From: Cepaea nemoralis
Taxonomy: Eukaryota > Mollusca > Gastropoda > Stylommatophora > Helicidae
NCBI GenBank assembly: GCA_014155875.1
Contig: JACEFZ010024489.1
Span: 541,501 to 605,500, forward strand
Direction: 5' to 3'
Length of the DNA stretch: 64,000 bases
Shown piece after piece: positions 23,497-34,110 of the stretch. Under the pieces are notes generated by a model. That model saw nothing but the letters and a program-made list of their open reading frames with translations. It had not been told where the DNA came from and did no database searches. The position numbers were made by a program, and so were the translations under genes. Within the stretch, counting starts at the first letter, position 1. Each line of letters begins with the position of its first letter.

Positions 23497-24213
23497 TGTT
23501 TGAGCCCGAGTTCAGATCCCCTAGAGATCCGAGACTGTGACAGGCTATTTGGGGGCTAAGCTCCGGTTTTGGCACAAGCTTTACGTTTAGTCAGCTCTTA
23601 GTTGCCAAGTAAAAAAATTAATGAATTAATATCAAGTTTAATACAGAACAAGTTTAATAACTTTGCAGCCATCTAGTAATAAACTAGTATTAGTCCCTCT
23701 TCAGGTACATTTCAAATGATGTTAGTATTATGAAATTTGACATGACTGTGACATTTACGTGACTGTTACTAATTTTTTTTTTGATTCTACTAGCAGATTG
23801 TTCCGCGAATTGTGGTGTATGTAACCTTTCCTCCAACAGTGCCGAGAGAACAAGACTACATTCGCAAGTTCAGGGAAAATAAGATGAGTTTCATATCATG
23901 CCCATTGCAACCCTAAGCGGTAACTTACCATCATCCATCCATGTAACATTGTTGCTTTGCATTGATTTGTATGTATATTCATAACCTCATAAACCAACAA
24001 AACTTTTCATGTGTATTTGCTCATGTAAACATTAAGGGAGATAACTAAATTTTTCTACTCCCCAACTTTTTCTAAGGGATTTAATTTTCAGCAAAATTAA
24101 CAACAAGTAAAAGACAAGATGTCAACGTTAGAAAATGTATTGAGTTAGGTATTAGATTAGGTTATAAGAGGAGAAACTGTCAGAATGGGACAGAAGACGC
24201 ACTCAGAAAACAT
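23497..24213 (+). repeat. Left inverted arm: LTR end, leader and gag start
   Basis: 717 bp. It comprises the last 46 bp of the LTR in plus sense (23497-23542), a leader with a possible primer binding site TGGGGGCTAAGC at 23550, and the first codons of gag at 24185. Its reverse complement forms 27179-27893 at roughly 96-97% identity by eye, with small indels such as T-run length and one extra base in the gag start of the right arm. Confidence 0.92.
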
Positions 24214-25452
24214 CGCCCGAGAAGAAAGAGCGACAGAACGGGAAGAGATAAAGATGCGATCAGAAAGAGAAGAGAAAAAGATGCAAATGCAAATTGAGGC
24301 AGAAGAGAAAAAGATGCAATCAGAGAGAGAAGAAAAGAAAATGCAAATTGAGGCAGAAGAGAAAAAGATGCAATCAGAGAGAGAAGAAAAGAAGATGCAA
24401 ATGGAGGCAGAAGAGAAAAAGATACAAATGCAATTGCAGGCTCAAGAGAAACAAATGGAGCTTGAGGCCGCTGCCACACACGCCCAATTAATGCAGATAC
24501 ACAGATAAGACTAAAACAAATGGAAATTGATTCCAACGTAGAAATGTCAGTAAATAAAATGAGAAGTAAGGAAGAGGAACAAAAATACAACAAATATAAA
24601 GGCCTCGTTAAAGCATTCTGTGCAGGAGATTCTATCAGCGCATACCTGGAAAACTTTGAGTGTTTAATGTCCTACCATAAGGTCGCAAAAGTCGATTGGT
24701 CATTTATTTTGATGAGAAATTTAGCTCTTGAACCCTTAAAAGTAATAGAGACAGTTCCACAAGATATGAGAAAAGATTATGATTATTTAAAGCAAAGAAT
24801 ACTCCAACATTTCTCACTAGATACAGCAGGCTATCAACAACAGTTCGCAAAATTATCCCCACAACCTAACCAAACTTTCATAGACTACGTGTCTACAGTT
24901 CAGGACGTTTGTACAAAGTGGATAAACTCAGCTAAAACTAATAACAACCACGACAAACTGAAAGAACTCATTATAATTGACAAAATTGTTAGTACAATCC
25001 CAACACCTTTTTCTAAATTTTTGAAACAAATGGATTGTAAAACTATTCAAGAAGTAGAGACCAAGGGGAGCGCATTTTTTACAGCGAACCGCGATATTTT
25101 CCAGTTAAACATGAGTCAAAACGAAACAGCAGCAGTTACAAACACTAGATACTCAAAACCAACTGAAAATAAGTTTAAACAACGTTCGAAGTTCACGAAA
25201 CGAGTTAAGTGCCAGTATTGTCATCTGACACACGAAGAGTACGCGATGTGTGACAAATCACCAAATTATCCACATCATCTCCAAATGATAGTGGAGAAAC
25301 AAAAGAACAAGAGAAATGCGTATCAGAGAGCGGTCAAATGCTATTTTTGTTCCAGCTTTGGACACTATTCACGATTTTGTGAAGGGCGAAAGATAATGAA
25401 GCAGGCCAATGCCGCACTAATTGACACTTCCTCAGATGAAGACATTGAATAA
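24185..25452 (+). pseudogene. gag: gag polyprotein (coiled coil, capsid-like domain, zinc knuckle)
   Basis: Structural protein of the retrotransposon. It packages element RNA. Residues 1-100 (24185-24508) are a charged coiled coil of E/K/M/Q-rich repeats (EREEKKMQ). A one-base frameshift near 24505 shifts the reading to 24520-25452, which has a capsid-like segment (FECLMSYHKVAKVDWSFILM, then FSLDTAGYQQQFAKLSPQPN) and two cysteine clusters. The second, CYFCSSFGHYSRFC, is a canonical CX2CX4HX4C zinc knuckle; the first is atypical. The ORF ends in TAA at 25450-25452, in frame with the downstream pol ORF. The frameshift makes this copy defective; whether the TAA is a lesion or a natural gag/pol boundary is open. 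Confidence 0.85.
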
Positions 25453-25482
25453 CTGAACGAATGTGACAATCAGAATGAAAGT

Positions 25483-26922
25483 TTGAGTGAGCTAGGGAAT
25501 GCAGTGCAAATCATTGACACCATTACAGAAAACAAATGTAACACCTGTAGAAAATTCCAACTTGATACAACATTGCTATGCGGCCACACAATCCCTATTT
25601 CTAACGAAATGGCCAACGCAGCCTTATCATCATCAGGCAAATTAAATTTCTCAACAGGTTTTGTAAATAACAAAAAGTGCACATTAATACGCGATTCCGG
25701 CGCACCTCTGTGTGGAATTAAGAAAACATTGGTTAACGACAAAGACTACACACACAAATACGTAACTTGTCGCACATTCGCAGGCACCATCGAAAGATAC
25801 CCCCTAGCACTTGTCGAAATTCGCACACCGTTTATATCAGGACTAGTATTGTGCGCAGTACTAGAAAATCCTGTCGCTGAGATTATCCTTGGGAATCTCC
25901 CCAACATAAGATCTTGCTCTGAGGAGGAAATCAGAGATTGGGAGCAGAAAAACTGTATCCAGAACCCAAACAGCGATTCTAAAGACCATACGTGCTTGTC
26001 TCAAACTGCCAAAAGTACAAGGGAGACAACCAATGACGGAATTCAAAATGAATTCACCGAGGTGCATAATGCAGGGGCGGTTGAATCTGTCAGTGATACC
26101 ACCAATTTAAATCCTCGAACTGAGGATGCCATCGATCCACAAATTACCAAGCCTGTAAATGTGCAACAACACACACAACACACTAATGCAATAACACGAC
26201 AGACAACACACAAAACCCACACCGACCAACTTCAGGAATCACTAGAAATCATATCACCAAACACTACCATCACTAATTTTGGAGAAGAACAGAAAGCAGA
26301 TCCTACACTTTCACAATATTTTAGGTTAGTAGGACTTAAGCCAAAATTGACTAAAAATGTGTCGTGGACATTTAGATTAAAGAACAATGTTCTGACTAGA
26401 TTATATACCAGAGATCAGACCACGATACAGCAAGTAGTTCTACCTCAATCACATCGTGAGAAAGTACTAAATATAGCCCATGACTCACCTTTCGGAGGTC
26501 ATATGGATTACGAAAAGACTAGAGCCAGAGTCCTGACCCAATTTTATTGGCCTAAATTTTGCCAAGACATAAAAACCTATTGCAGATCATGTGATACATG
26601 TCAGAAACTGGTTAAAAAGGGAAAAAACCCTATGGCAGAAATTCAATCAACCACAACTGCCTCGAGGCCATTTCAAATCGTGGCAGTTGATTTAGTAGGT
26701 CCGTTAAACCACATCTCAAACAAAGGGAATAGATATATTTTTACGCTTATTGATCTATGTTCGAGATGGCCAGAAATGATTCCATTAAAATCTATCTCCT
26801 CTAAGGATGTGACGGACGTATTGTTACAGATATTCTCCCGTTTTGGCTTTCCGGAGAAGATAATTTCAGATAGGGGAACACAGTTCATATCTAATGCCAC
26901 CCAATCGGTAACTAGTTACTAG
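25483..26922 (+). pseudogene. pol: pol: protease and integrase, directly adjacent, no reverse transcriptase between them
   Basis: In the same frame as gag after one stop. An aspartic protease signature DSGA lies near residue 70 (IRDSGAPLCG), with a second hydrophobic strand ending in IILGNLP. After a linker of about 130 residues comes the integrase: an HHCC-type zinc domain (HDSPFGGHMDYEKTRARVL ... CRSCDTCQK) and catalytic aspartates in VAVDLVGPL and IISDRGTQF. The frame ends at 26922 because of a single missing base; the integrase continues in another frame (27003-27188). In this lineage (compare Gmr1-like elements) integrase precedes reverse transcriptase, so the absence of RT upstream is natural; the RT that should follow is lost at the inversion junction. 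Confidence 0.85.
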
Positions 26923-27002
26923 GCATAAAACAATGTTTCACCAGTCCCTATCGACCGGCCGCGAATGGAATCTGCGAAAAACTAAATGGGGACCTGAAAC
27001 AT

Positions 27003-27188
27003 ATGTTATCCAAAGTGACAGCTGAAAATCCAGCCGATTGGGATATACTTCTCCCAACGGTGCTGTTCGCATATAGAGAAGTCCCACAATCAAGCACAGG
27101 GTTCTCTCCGTTCGAATTGATATATGGAGCGAACCCAAGAGGACCTCTCACTATTTACAAAGATATAATATCACAACCTGTTTTCTGA
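27003..27188 (+). pseudogene. Integrase C-terminal continuation, cut at the inversion junction
   Basis: Out of frame with the preceding ORF, this has the integrase end of the core: DILLPTVLFAYREVPQSSTG and FSPFELIYGANPRGPL, typical of gypsy integrases. It runs into the right inverted arm at about 27179 and stops four residues later. The region containing the catalytic glutamate lies between 26922 and 27003. Confidence 0.85.
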
Positions 27189-27893
27189 GTGCGTCTTCTG
27201 TGCCCATTCTGACAGTTTCTCCTCTTTATAACCTAATCTAATACCTAACTCAATACATTTTTCTAACGTTGACATCTTGTCTTTTACTTGTTGTTAATTT
27301 TACTGAAAATTAAATCCCTTAGAAAAAAGTTGGGGAGTAGAAAATTTAGTTATCTCCCTTAATGTTTACATGAGCAAATACACATGAAAAGTTTTGTTGG
27401 TTATGAGGTTATGAATATACATACAAATCAATGCAAAACAAAAATGTTACATGGATGGATGATGGTAAGTATCGCTTAGGGTTGCAATGGGCATGATATG
27501 AAACTCATCTTATTTTCCCTGAACTTGCGAATGTAGTCTTGTTCTCTCGCCACTGTTGGAGGATAGGTTACATACACCACAATTCGCGGAACAATCTGCT
27601 AGTAGAATCAAAAACAAATTAGTAACAGTCACGTAAATGTCACAGTCATGTCAAATTTCATAATACTAACATCATTTGAAATGTAACTGAAGAGGGACTA
27701 ATACTAGTTTATTACTAGATAGCTGCAAAGTTATTAAACTTGTTCTGTATTAAACTTGATATCGTTTAATTAATTTTTTACTTGGCAACCAAGAGCTGTC
27801 TGAACGTAAAGCTTGTGCCAAAACCGGAGCCTAGCCCCCAAATAGCCTGTCACAGTCTCGGATCTCTAGGGGATCTGAACTCGGGCTCAAACA
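27179..27893 (-). repeat. Right inverted arm: gag start, leader and LTR end
   Basis: 715 bp, the reverse complement of 23497-24213. In minus sense the LTR ends at 27848, the leader follows, gag starts at 27207 and is cut after about ten codons at the junction. One extra base in the gag start puts even that stub out of frame. Confidence 0.92.
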
Positions 27894-28392
27894 GGCAACA
27901 ACAACTCCGTTAGATACAATATAGCAACATTTATTAATATGATATATACAGTGCGCTGGCGAAGTGGGTTTTGACAGCCCGCACTTGACAAGTTGCATAT
28001 CACAGAGGTTTAACAGCACACATGATTATAACAAACAATTCTAAGCAACTATCTAGCATATGTCTACGACCCTAAATACACATGGGTCTGAACTATCAAG
28101 TCCCTCTAAGGTAAGCCCTGTTGCTTCCCCGATGTCCAGTCTGTCTCTGCCGTTTCACACGTGTCGCAATCCGACACGGGTGGTAACTCTGTCCGAGTTC
28201 CTCGTGGACCCCGCAATCGGCGGGCCACATCAGTGTCCAAAGGACAGTGGACACACTGACCAGTCCTTCGAGAAGGCTCTGGATTCTTCAATCCTTCGAG
28301 TGACTCACTTCTTTCCCTTGAGCGGGAATTTTAGCCCTTTGCCGCTATATCTTACTTTATGTTAGTTACCGGCCCCATGTGAGGCTGTGACA
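27848..28392 (-). repeat. LTR (5' LTR in element sense)
   Basis: 545 bp, TG...CA ended and followed by the TSD ATCGG. Read on the minus strand it is followed by a leader with TTTGGGGGCT, the expected location of a primer binding site. Confidence 0.95.
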
Positions 28393-28439
28393 ATCGGGTC
28401 TACCCGAAAGAAAAGACCTATATCTACTCGCTCTATATA

Positions 28440-29385
28440 AAGATTGTGTTATGAAGGTAACCCAAAGAACTATCTTTCCTGAAGATTGAGCGAACAAGAG
28501 AACTGAGAGCTTCCGAAAGCCGTTTCCCCCTGTTTACCCAAAATAAAAGAAGGCATGAGGACATGAGCCATTGGCGTTTCACCACATGTCATTCCGTGTG
28601 GTTGTACAATGTCTCTGATGTCGTCAATCCATTTTCTTCTTGGACGTCCTCGTGGTCTTGTCGCAGATGATCTTTGATGTAAGGCCAGTGATGGTAGTTG
28701 CTGATGATGCATTCTAACGACATGGCCAAACCACTTGATCTTCTGTCTTTCAATAAATGTGGCACAAGGTGTTGATCCCACAGTCTGTCTGATAGTAGCA
28801 TTTCTTACTCGGTCTCGGATTGTTAAGTTGGTAGCTCTCTTCAGGCATCTCATTTCGCAGGTATTGATTTTGCGAAGGTGTAATTTGGATAAAGTCCAGG
28901 TTTGAGATTGGTAGCATAGGGTTGGTGTGAATATGCTGTTTATTATCTGTCGTTTTGCGGACATGGGTATGATTGGATGTTTCAGTAAGGGTGATAGTTG
29001 ATATGTAAGTGCACTAGCTTTTTGACATCTGATTTCAATTTCTCTGTCCAATCTGCCATCTTCTGTGATCATACTTCCAAGGTATTTGAATTCTTTAACT
29101 TGTTTTCAGAGGCGTGTTATTTATCTGTATACTTAGTGGGCCTGGCGATCTGCTAACTTGCATTACTTCGGTTTTGGCTGTGTTTATACTCATATTGTAT
29201 CTGCTGCAGGTTGAACTCAGATTAGTAATATGATTTTGTAGTCTGCCCTCATCGCTGTAAAACAGGCACTGATCGTCTGCAAATAGAAGTTCATTTATTC
29301 CCTGTGGGTCAGTTGTTTCATCTGGAGTAAAGAGTTCTAAATTTTCTGACTTGCTTCTTTTTGGGTTCTATGGTCAAAGTAATTT
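28440..29385 (-). mobile_element. 5'-truncated LINE, RT palm to C-terminus
   Basis: On the minus strand: ELLFADDQCLFYSDEG (motif C, near 29270), then NMSINTAKTEVMQV and a frame change near 29090. The ORF from 29072 to 28470 has EIEIRCQKASALTYQL, CYQSQTWTLSK, RRKWIDDIRD preceded by RPRGRPR, and KIKWFGHVVRMHHQQ. These are the closing elements of RTE-like LINE ORFs. No endonuclease; inactive. Confidence 0.8.
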
Positions 29386-30235
29386 GGTATTTCCCGGTCA
29401 AGGAGTTATAGCAACAGAATGTATACTAAATGATAGTACTAAGTATACGTTCTTTTACATGACTTAAGACGCATTGGGTATATGGTGCTAAACCAAGTAT
29501 ATTACTATACACATCAGAGAATGGTATAGAAAAACTAATAATCTCAACCCAAAAGAATAATGAACATTACAACTTATATCTTAACATAGCGAAAACAAAG
29601 ATAATGCATACGGATAAAACTAATATGGAGAAAGAAATATATGTTAATGAGGAAAACTTGGAAGTGGTGGACAATTTTGAATATCTTGGGTCATTAATTA
29701 TCAACAATTGTGACGTAATGAGGGAAATTAAAAGAGGAATATATATTGTTCTTCAGAAACTAAAACAACTTAATATATTGTGGAGTGGAACAGATAGAAC
29801 TACAAAAAATAGATTTTTAAGAGCATGCATCTTTCCCATTGTAACATACGCCTGTGAGCCCTGAGCACTTACTTAACAAGCTGAACAGCGCATAAATACA
29901 TTTGAATATAATTGTTATAGACAGGTTCTACTTGGATACAGAAAAGAACAAATGTATCCATACTACAAGAATTGAATATTGAAGAAGGTTGGCTACTAAA
30001 GACGATAAAACACAGAAAATTGAAATATATTGGTCACGTGAGGCGTCATGAAAGTTTGGAGAGAACTATTTTGGAAGGGTATATGCCAGGGAAGAGAAGA
30101 AGAGGAAGGCCAAAGAGAGGATGGTCTAGGATGTTGCTGATGATCTCCAGGTAGGTGTATCGAACGCGGAATATCTTGCTTATGACTGAGAAGTTTTCCG
30201 GAACGTTGTTATGGGAGCGAGGTCCTGCATAAGAC
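29386..30235 (+). mobile_element. LINE fragment, RT C-terminal part
   Basis: ORF pieces 29604-29864 (VVDNFEYLGSLIINNCDVMR ... RFLRACIFPIVTYACEP) and 29972-30154 (LKTIKHRKLKYIGHVRRHES, then KRRRGRPKRGWS). Frameshifts and stops lie between them. This is a family distinct from the minus-strand LINE just before it. The catalytic palm is absent. Confidence 0.75.
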
Positions 30236-30239
30236 ATGC

Positions 30240-30480
30240 TACTAAATGAACTAGACCTATATTTTTAACGCCCAGTCGGCACTTGTGGGCGATGTGATCG
30301 GTATTACAATGGCCGCCTTGACGTCTCAATACCTTTGCGGAGCCCAATGTTAGGCTGGGTCAAACGAGGAATCCTGGTCAATTTTAAAAATTAGAATACG
30401 GCCTCGATGCGGATTAAACCCTTGACAACCAGACAGGTTGGTGAGCGTCTAGCTACTAGGCTGCCGCTGCTCCAAGTGCC
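30240..30480 (-). mobile_element. SINE4 copy
   Basis: Minus strand: tRNA-like head (GGCAGCCTAGTAGCTAGACG, then AGGGTTTAATCC), a body TTTTTAAAATTGACCAGG, GACCCAGCCTAACATTGG, and GTAATACCGATCACATCGCC. It matches 15000-15200 and 14310-14450. Confidence 0.65.
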
Positions 30481-30754
30481 AGATAAAAGACCACAAATTT
30501 AGTGGAGTTAGCTTTCCACAAAAGTAAAGAACAAGTATCTTCCCAGTAGACATAAGAAAGAACAAAACAATAAAAAGTATTTCAAATAACACACATAAAG
30601 CACTACAAGTGCAATCACGGTTATTGATTGGCACTCACAGAAGTAGAGGAAAGAAGTAGTGATCAGTGAACATAATAAAAAGTTGTTGCATGTTCTTTTA
30701 CAGGACAACGCAATCAACCCAAGTATTTTGTGACAGTTTGTTATTTTCTAGGTA

Positions 30755-31060
30755 ATTTTACGTTCAGTAGTTTGCCATTAGCCGGCTTCGTGGCTTAGAG
30801 GTTATGACTTTTCTCCGTAATCTCGTATACTCTCGTCCGCAACGTGATGACGGTTCAAATCAGTAGTGGTTCGAATCGCATCGGTAACTTACGGGATATG
30901 TGAGCCGGCCGCTCAGAAAGCAATGGCAAACTACTGAGCGTAATCTTGCCAAGAGATCAACATACAGCTGAAAGATGCTGGTGTTGACAGCTAAGTCCTG
31001 TAAAGGATATGCTAAAAAAGTTTGCCATTGTTTGTGAACGTCCGACACTCATACTGTTGA
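30755..31060 (-). mobile_element. Old SINE2 (minus) split by a younger SINE2
   Basis: 30755-30779 and 31030-31060 are the two halves of a minus-strand SINE2 core (TTTTACGTTCAGTAGTTTGC on one side, GTGAACGTCCGACACTCATA on the other). The plus-strand SINE2 at 30780-31018 landed in it. Confidence 0.75.
30780..31018 (+). mobile_element. SINE2 (Ser/Leu-like head) with 11-bp target duplication
   Basis: Head GCCGGCTTCGTGGCTTAGAG, B-box-like GGTTCGAATC, core CTCAGAAAGCAATGGCAAAC, end CCTGTAAAGGATATGC and an A-rich tail. The flanks AGTTTGCCATT at 30769-30779 and 31019-31029 are an exact 11-bp TSD. Confidence 0.92.
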
Positions 31061-31309
31061 CTCTATCCCAATGTGTTTTCATAAGACAGTCATATCAACC
31101 ACCTAAATCCACACCTTTGTAATATGGACATAATTCGTACCCTGCTTTTGAAGAGAGACAGACAGTGTTGGAAATCCATAACAGCCAACCTTCACTGTGG
31201 AGACTGCACTTGACTGATTGATTTATTGATTGATTGATTCAGAAATTTAAATGAACCCGCCTTAGGTCAAATAACGGACAAATACATTGAATCGTTATGC
31301 TTTTTCTTC
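31061..31309. other. Nothing recognised; (GATT)n at 31204
   Basis: A TGATTGATTTATTGATTGAT tail-like run at 31195-31224 suggests a lost LINE end. Confidence 0.4.
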
Positions 31310-31570
31310 TTCTTCTTCTTACAGCCAAAACGTTGGTGATCATGTATGTCCCCAGCCTTCTGTTTCGTGTTTTGTCAGTCATGTTTTTATACTGATATTC
31401 CTCTATATCATGATGTCAAACTGTCCAGCATCTTCTCTCTTGGTGTTCGCCTGTCTCTCTTTCCCTCCAATTTTCCTGTTATGACGACATTCTTCAGCTT
31501 TGTCCTTCACAAGACATGCCCAAATAATGTGGATTGTCTACGTCTGAAGCCAGTAACCAGTCTTTTCACC
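31310..31570 (-). mobile_element. LINE family B 3' end, minus strand
   Basis: The reverse complement translates to LFGHVL, RTKLKNVVITGKLEGKRDRR and a PREKMLD stretch, corresponding to the GHVMRRNKLENLVTTGKIEG block of the family B copies. Diverged. Confidence 0.6.
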
Positions 31571-31633
31571 GCCATATTGGCTATAGTATATTTGTATATA
31601 GTATACATCTAGTATATAGAAGTAAACAAAGAT

Positions 31634-32720
31634 ATACATCTTTGCTTTATTGACTACACAAAGGCTTTCGATAGAGTAAGACATGTCAACATGGTAGATA
31701 TGCTTGCAGATCTACACATCGATGGGAAAGACATTAGACTTATAAAAAACATATACAGTATTGGAAACAACAAGCTGCCATAAGGATTGATAATGAAGTG
31801 GGACAAATCAGCCTATTAAGAGAGGTGTGAGACAGGGAGTTGTAATGTTCCCAGTTCTTATTTTCCCTATACAGTGAAAATATTTTCAGGAATGTAAAGA
31901 TATAAATGGAATCATCATTGGAGGACGAAACATCAATAACATTAGATATGCAGGATGATACAGTATTGATTGCAGACAATGAGCAGGATCTGCAACAATT
32001 AGGATGCGGTTGTTGCACACAGTGAACAACTGGGGTTAGAATTAAATTGTAAAAAGGCACAGATTATGGTCGTCACTAGGAAGAAAGAAATACCACAATG
32101 TAATATACAAGTAAATGGGAATATTCTTCAACAAGTGAATCGGTACAATTATCTCGGAACAGTCATAACATCTGATGGGAGATGCCTTGAAGAGATTAGA
32201 ACAAGAATCGCCATGGCGAAAGTAGCCTTTAGCAAGATGAAAAACATACTGACCAATAAAAAGATGTCAACTGAAACGAGAAAAAGAGTGTTGAGGGGCT
32301 ACATAGAGCCTGTACTTTTGTATGGATATGAAACTTGGGCAATGAGCAGTCAAGCTGAAAAAACATCTGATGGCTGTAGAAATGTGGTTTCTGAAGATAA
32401 TGCAAAGAATACCACGGACAGACAGAAAAAACAATGACCACGTTCTACAGGAAACAAATTAAAATCGTAAATTAATTAGAGAAATTAGACGTAGACAGTA
32501 AAATTTTGTGGACATGTTATGAGAAGAAATAAATTGGAGAACTTGGTGACAACTGGCAAGATCGAAGGGAACAGACCAAGGGGAGGACCGAGAAGTAAAT
32601 ACCTGGATGGCTTGGCCACATGGCACGGTCGAGACAGGAACACTGAGCTGATCTACGACTGTTTTGATCGAGTGAAATGGCGAGTAATGACCGCCCACGC
32701 TTTCCGGCATGGATATTTGT
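31634..32720 (+). mobile_element. LINE family B, RT part, longest copy
   Basis: Starts inside reverse transcriptase: CFIDYTKAFDRVRHVNMVDM is motif A with its aspartate, encoded from about 31645. The motif C area near 31945-31965 is frameshifted, so no intact catalytic site remains. The ORF 32066-32437 has VNRYNYLGTVITSDGRCLEE, STETRKRVLRGYIEPVLLYG and YETWAM. The ORF 32519-32722 has RRNKLENLVTTGKIEGNRPR, and the LINE ends at RVMTAHAFRHG. 5'-truncated and dead. It is an RTE-like ORF of the type with a terminal GHVMRR block; exact clade not determined. Confidence 0.82.
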
Positions 32721-33011
32721 AACATTCAAAGAAGAGACACGATTGGTTAGTTTCCTTTGTGTTTTACGTAAAACACAGAAACAGGTATTGTTGGGGAAGT
32801 CCTGAAGCCATTGAAGTAGCATGAGACTCAATTCATAGGTACGATGGACACTCTTAAAAGTAAATGAAAGAAGTAACGATTTTAGAACACACTATACAAG
32901 CGTTATATTATAAAAAACACTTGTATTATTTTTATTTTAAAAAACTGAAAGAAGTGTCACGCCTCATACAAATATAAAATAAATAACTCGTGTATATTTA
33001 ATTATTAACAA
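32721..33011. other. Nothing recognised
   Basis: Short AT-rich interval between two family B copies. Confidence 0.4.
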
Positions 33012-33553
33012 TATAAGAAACAATATGGCAAAAGCAGCTTTTTGCAAGATTGAAAAAATATTTACCAATAAAAAGATGCCAATTACAAGGAGAAAAGGAG
33101 TGTTAAAGTGTTACATAGAATCTGTACTTATGTATGAATGTGAAACGTAAACAAAGAGCAGACAAGCTGAAAAAAACATCTGAATGCAAGCTGAATGGCA
33201 GTGCACATGCGGTTTCTGAGAAAAATGTAAAGAATACCATGAACTGACAGCAAAACCAATGAGAATGTCCTACAAGAAACACATGAAAACGTAAACTGAT
33301 TAGAGACATTAGACGTACACAATCGAGATTTTTTCGTCGCAATTTGAGGAGAAATAAACTAGAGAACTTGGTAACAACTGGAAAGATTGGTTGGACAAGA
33401 GCAAGGGGATGGTAGGGAGATAAGTACCTGGATATCTTGGCCACGCGGCATATTCGAGACAAGACACAGAGCTGATCCAAGACTTTGATGTTCGTGTGAG
33501 ATGGCGAAACATGACCGCCCACACTTTTCGGCATGGTGCAAGATGATGATGAT
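33012..33553 (+). mobile_element. LINE family B, second copy, more decayed
   Basis: Nucleotide match to 32200-32710, for example TTTACCAATAAAAAGATGCC, AACTAGAGAACTTGGTAACA and ATGACCGCCCACACTTTTCG. Many stops. It ends in a (GAT)n tail at 33541-33556. Minus-strand ORFs over this segment are shadows. Confidence 0.8.
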
Positions 33554-33655
33554 GACGGCAATTAATGTTAATATGTCCCAAAGCAGTTTCTTGCTATGGG
33601 TTTGTGATGTGAAAGGGCCATCACATTTTATAGGCCTAACTCTTTTTCTTTTCCT

Positions 33656-34110
33656 CATTTCGTTCGCTTAAAATTTATTGTCTATATCTGCAATGTTGTC
33701 TCTTGTATAAACATCACTGTCTTTTTAGTTCACTCAGGGGCTCTTAGAGTCTTCCATTGTATTTTCCCCAGGTCAGAAGGTTTTCCTAGATATGTCGTAT
33801 TCGGGGCAGTCTTGGAGTATATAATCTGTTGTTTCGGCGCTAATCCACATGTGCACATAACTGATTCGCTATTCTTGAATAGTGTACATATGTGATTGCG
33901 TAATGTAGTGAAGTGTTCTGGGGCGCACAATAGTGATTTATTATGTACTGTCCATAAACTGGTAATCGTCTTGAACTGGTGTTGATGGGTTTCTGATTGA
34001 TGTGATGGTTCTTTCTTTAGGTGTCATGTGGCATGTACATCAGGTTGCTCATCTGTTACTTCTTCCTCAGCTAGTTGATCAGTTCTCTCGTTTCCGGGCT
34101 CTACACAGCG
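33656..34110 (-). mobile_element. 3' end of an I/Jockey-type LINE
   Basis: On the minus strand, NKSLLCAPEHFTTLRNHICT is followed by a cysteine pair CTCG, TAPNTTYLGKPSDLGK, and a final VMFIQETTLQI. In I- and Jockey-type LINEs this follows the RNase H or RT domain: a CxC...H/C cluster, then a 'xxTxxFIxxTGLxI' end. Its tail block recurs at 14887-14985. Confidence 0.6.

Larger units (their letters stand above)
22781..28392 (-). mobile_element. Complete gypsy-type LTR retrotransposon with a folded-back interior
   Basis: Two direct LTRs (22781-23326 and 27848-28392) begin TGTCACAG and end CTGTGACA and are flanked by a perfect 5-bp TSD, ATCGG (22776-22780 and 28393-28397). A purine tract (minus strand of 23327-23347) abuts the left LTR, so the LTR frame runs on the minus strand. 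Yet gag, protease and integrase (24185-27188) lie on the plus strand, preceded by the last 46 bp of an LTR in plus orientation (23497-23542) and a leader. The same LTR end, leader and gag start reappear inverted at 27179-27893. The insertion is thus an inverted recombinant of at least two element copies. No reverse transcriptase is present. Confidence 0.93.

Noticed and set aside
22781..28392. A Ginger-type DNA transposon (integrase plus long terminal inverted repeats)
   Set aside because: The inverted arms contain LTR ends and lie inside direct LTRs with a purine tract and a 5-bp TSD, so an LTR element with an inverted recombinant interior explains it better.
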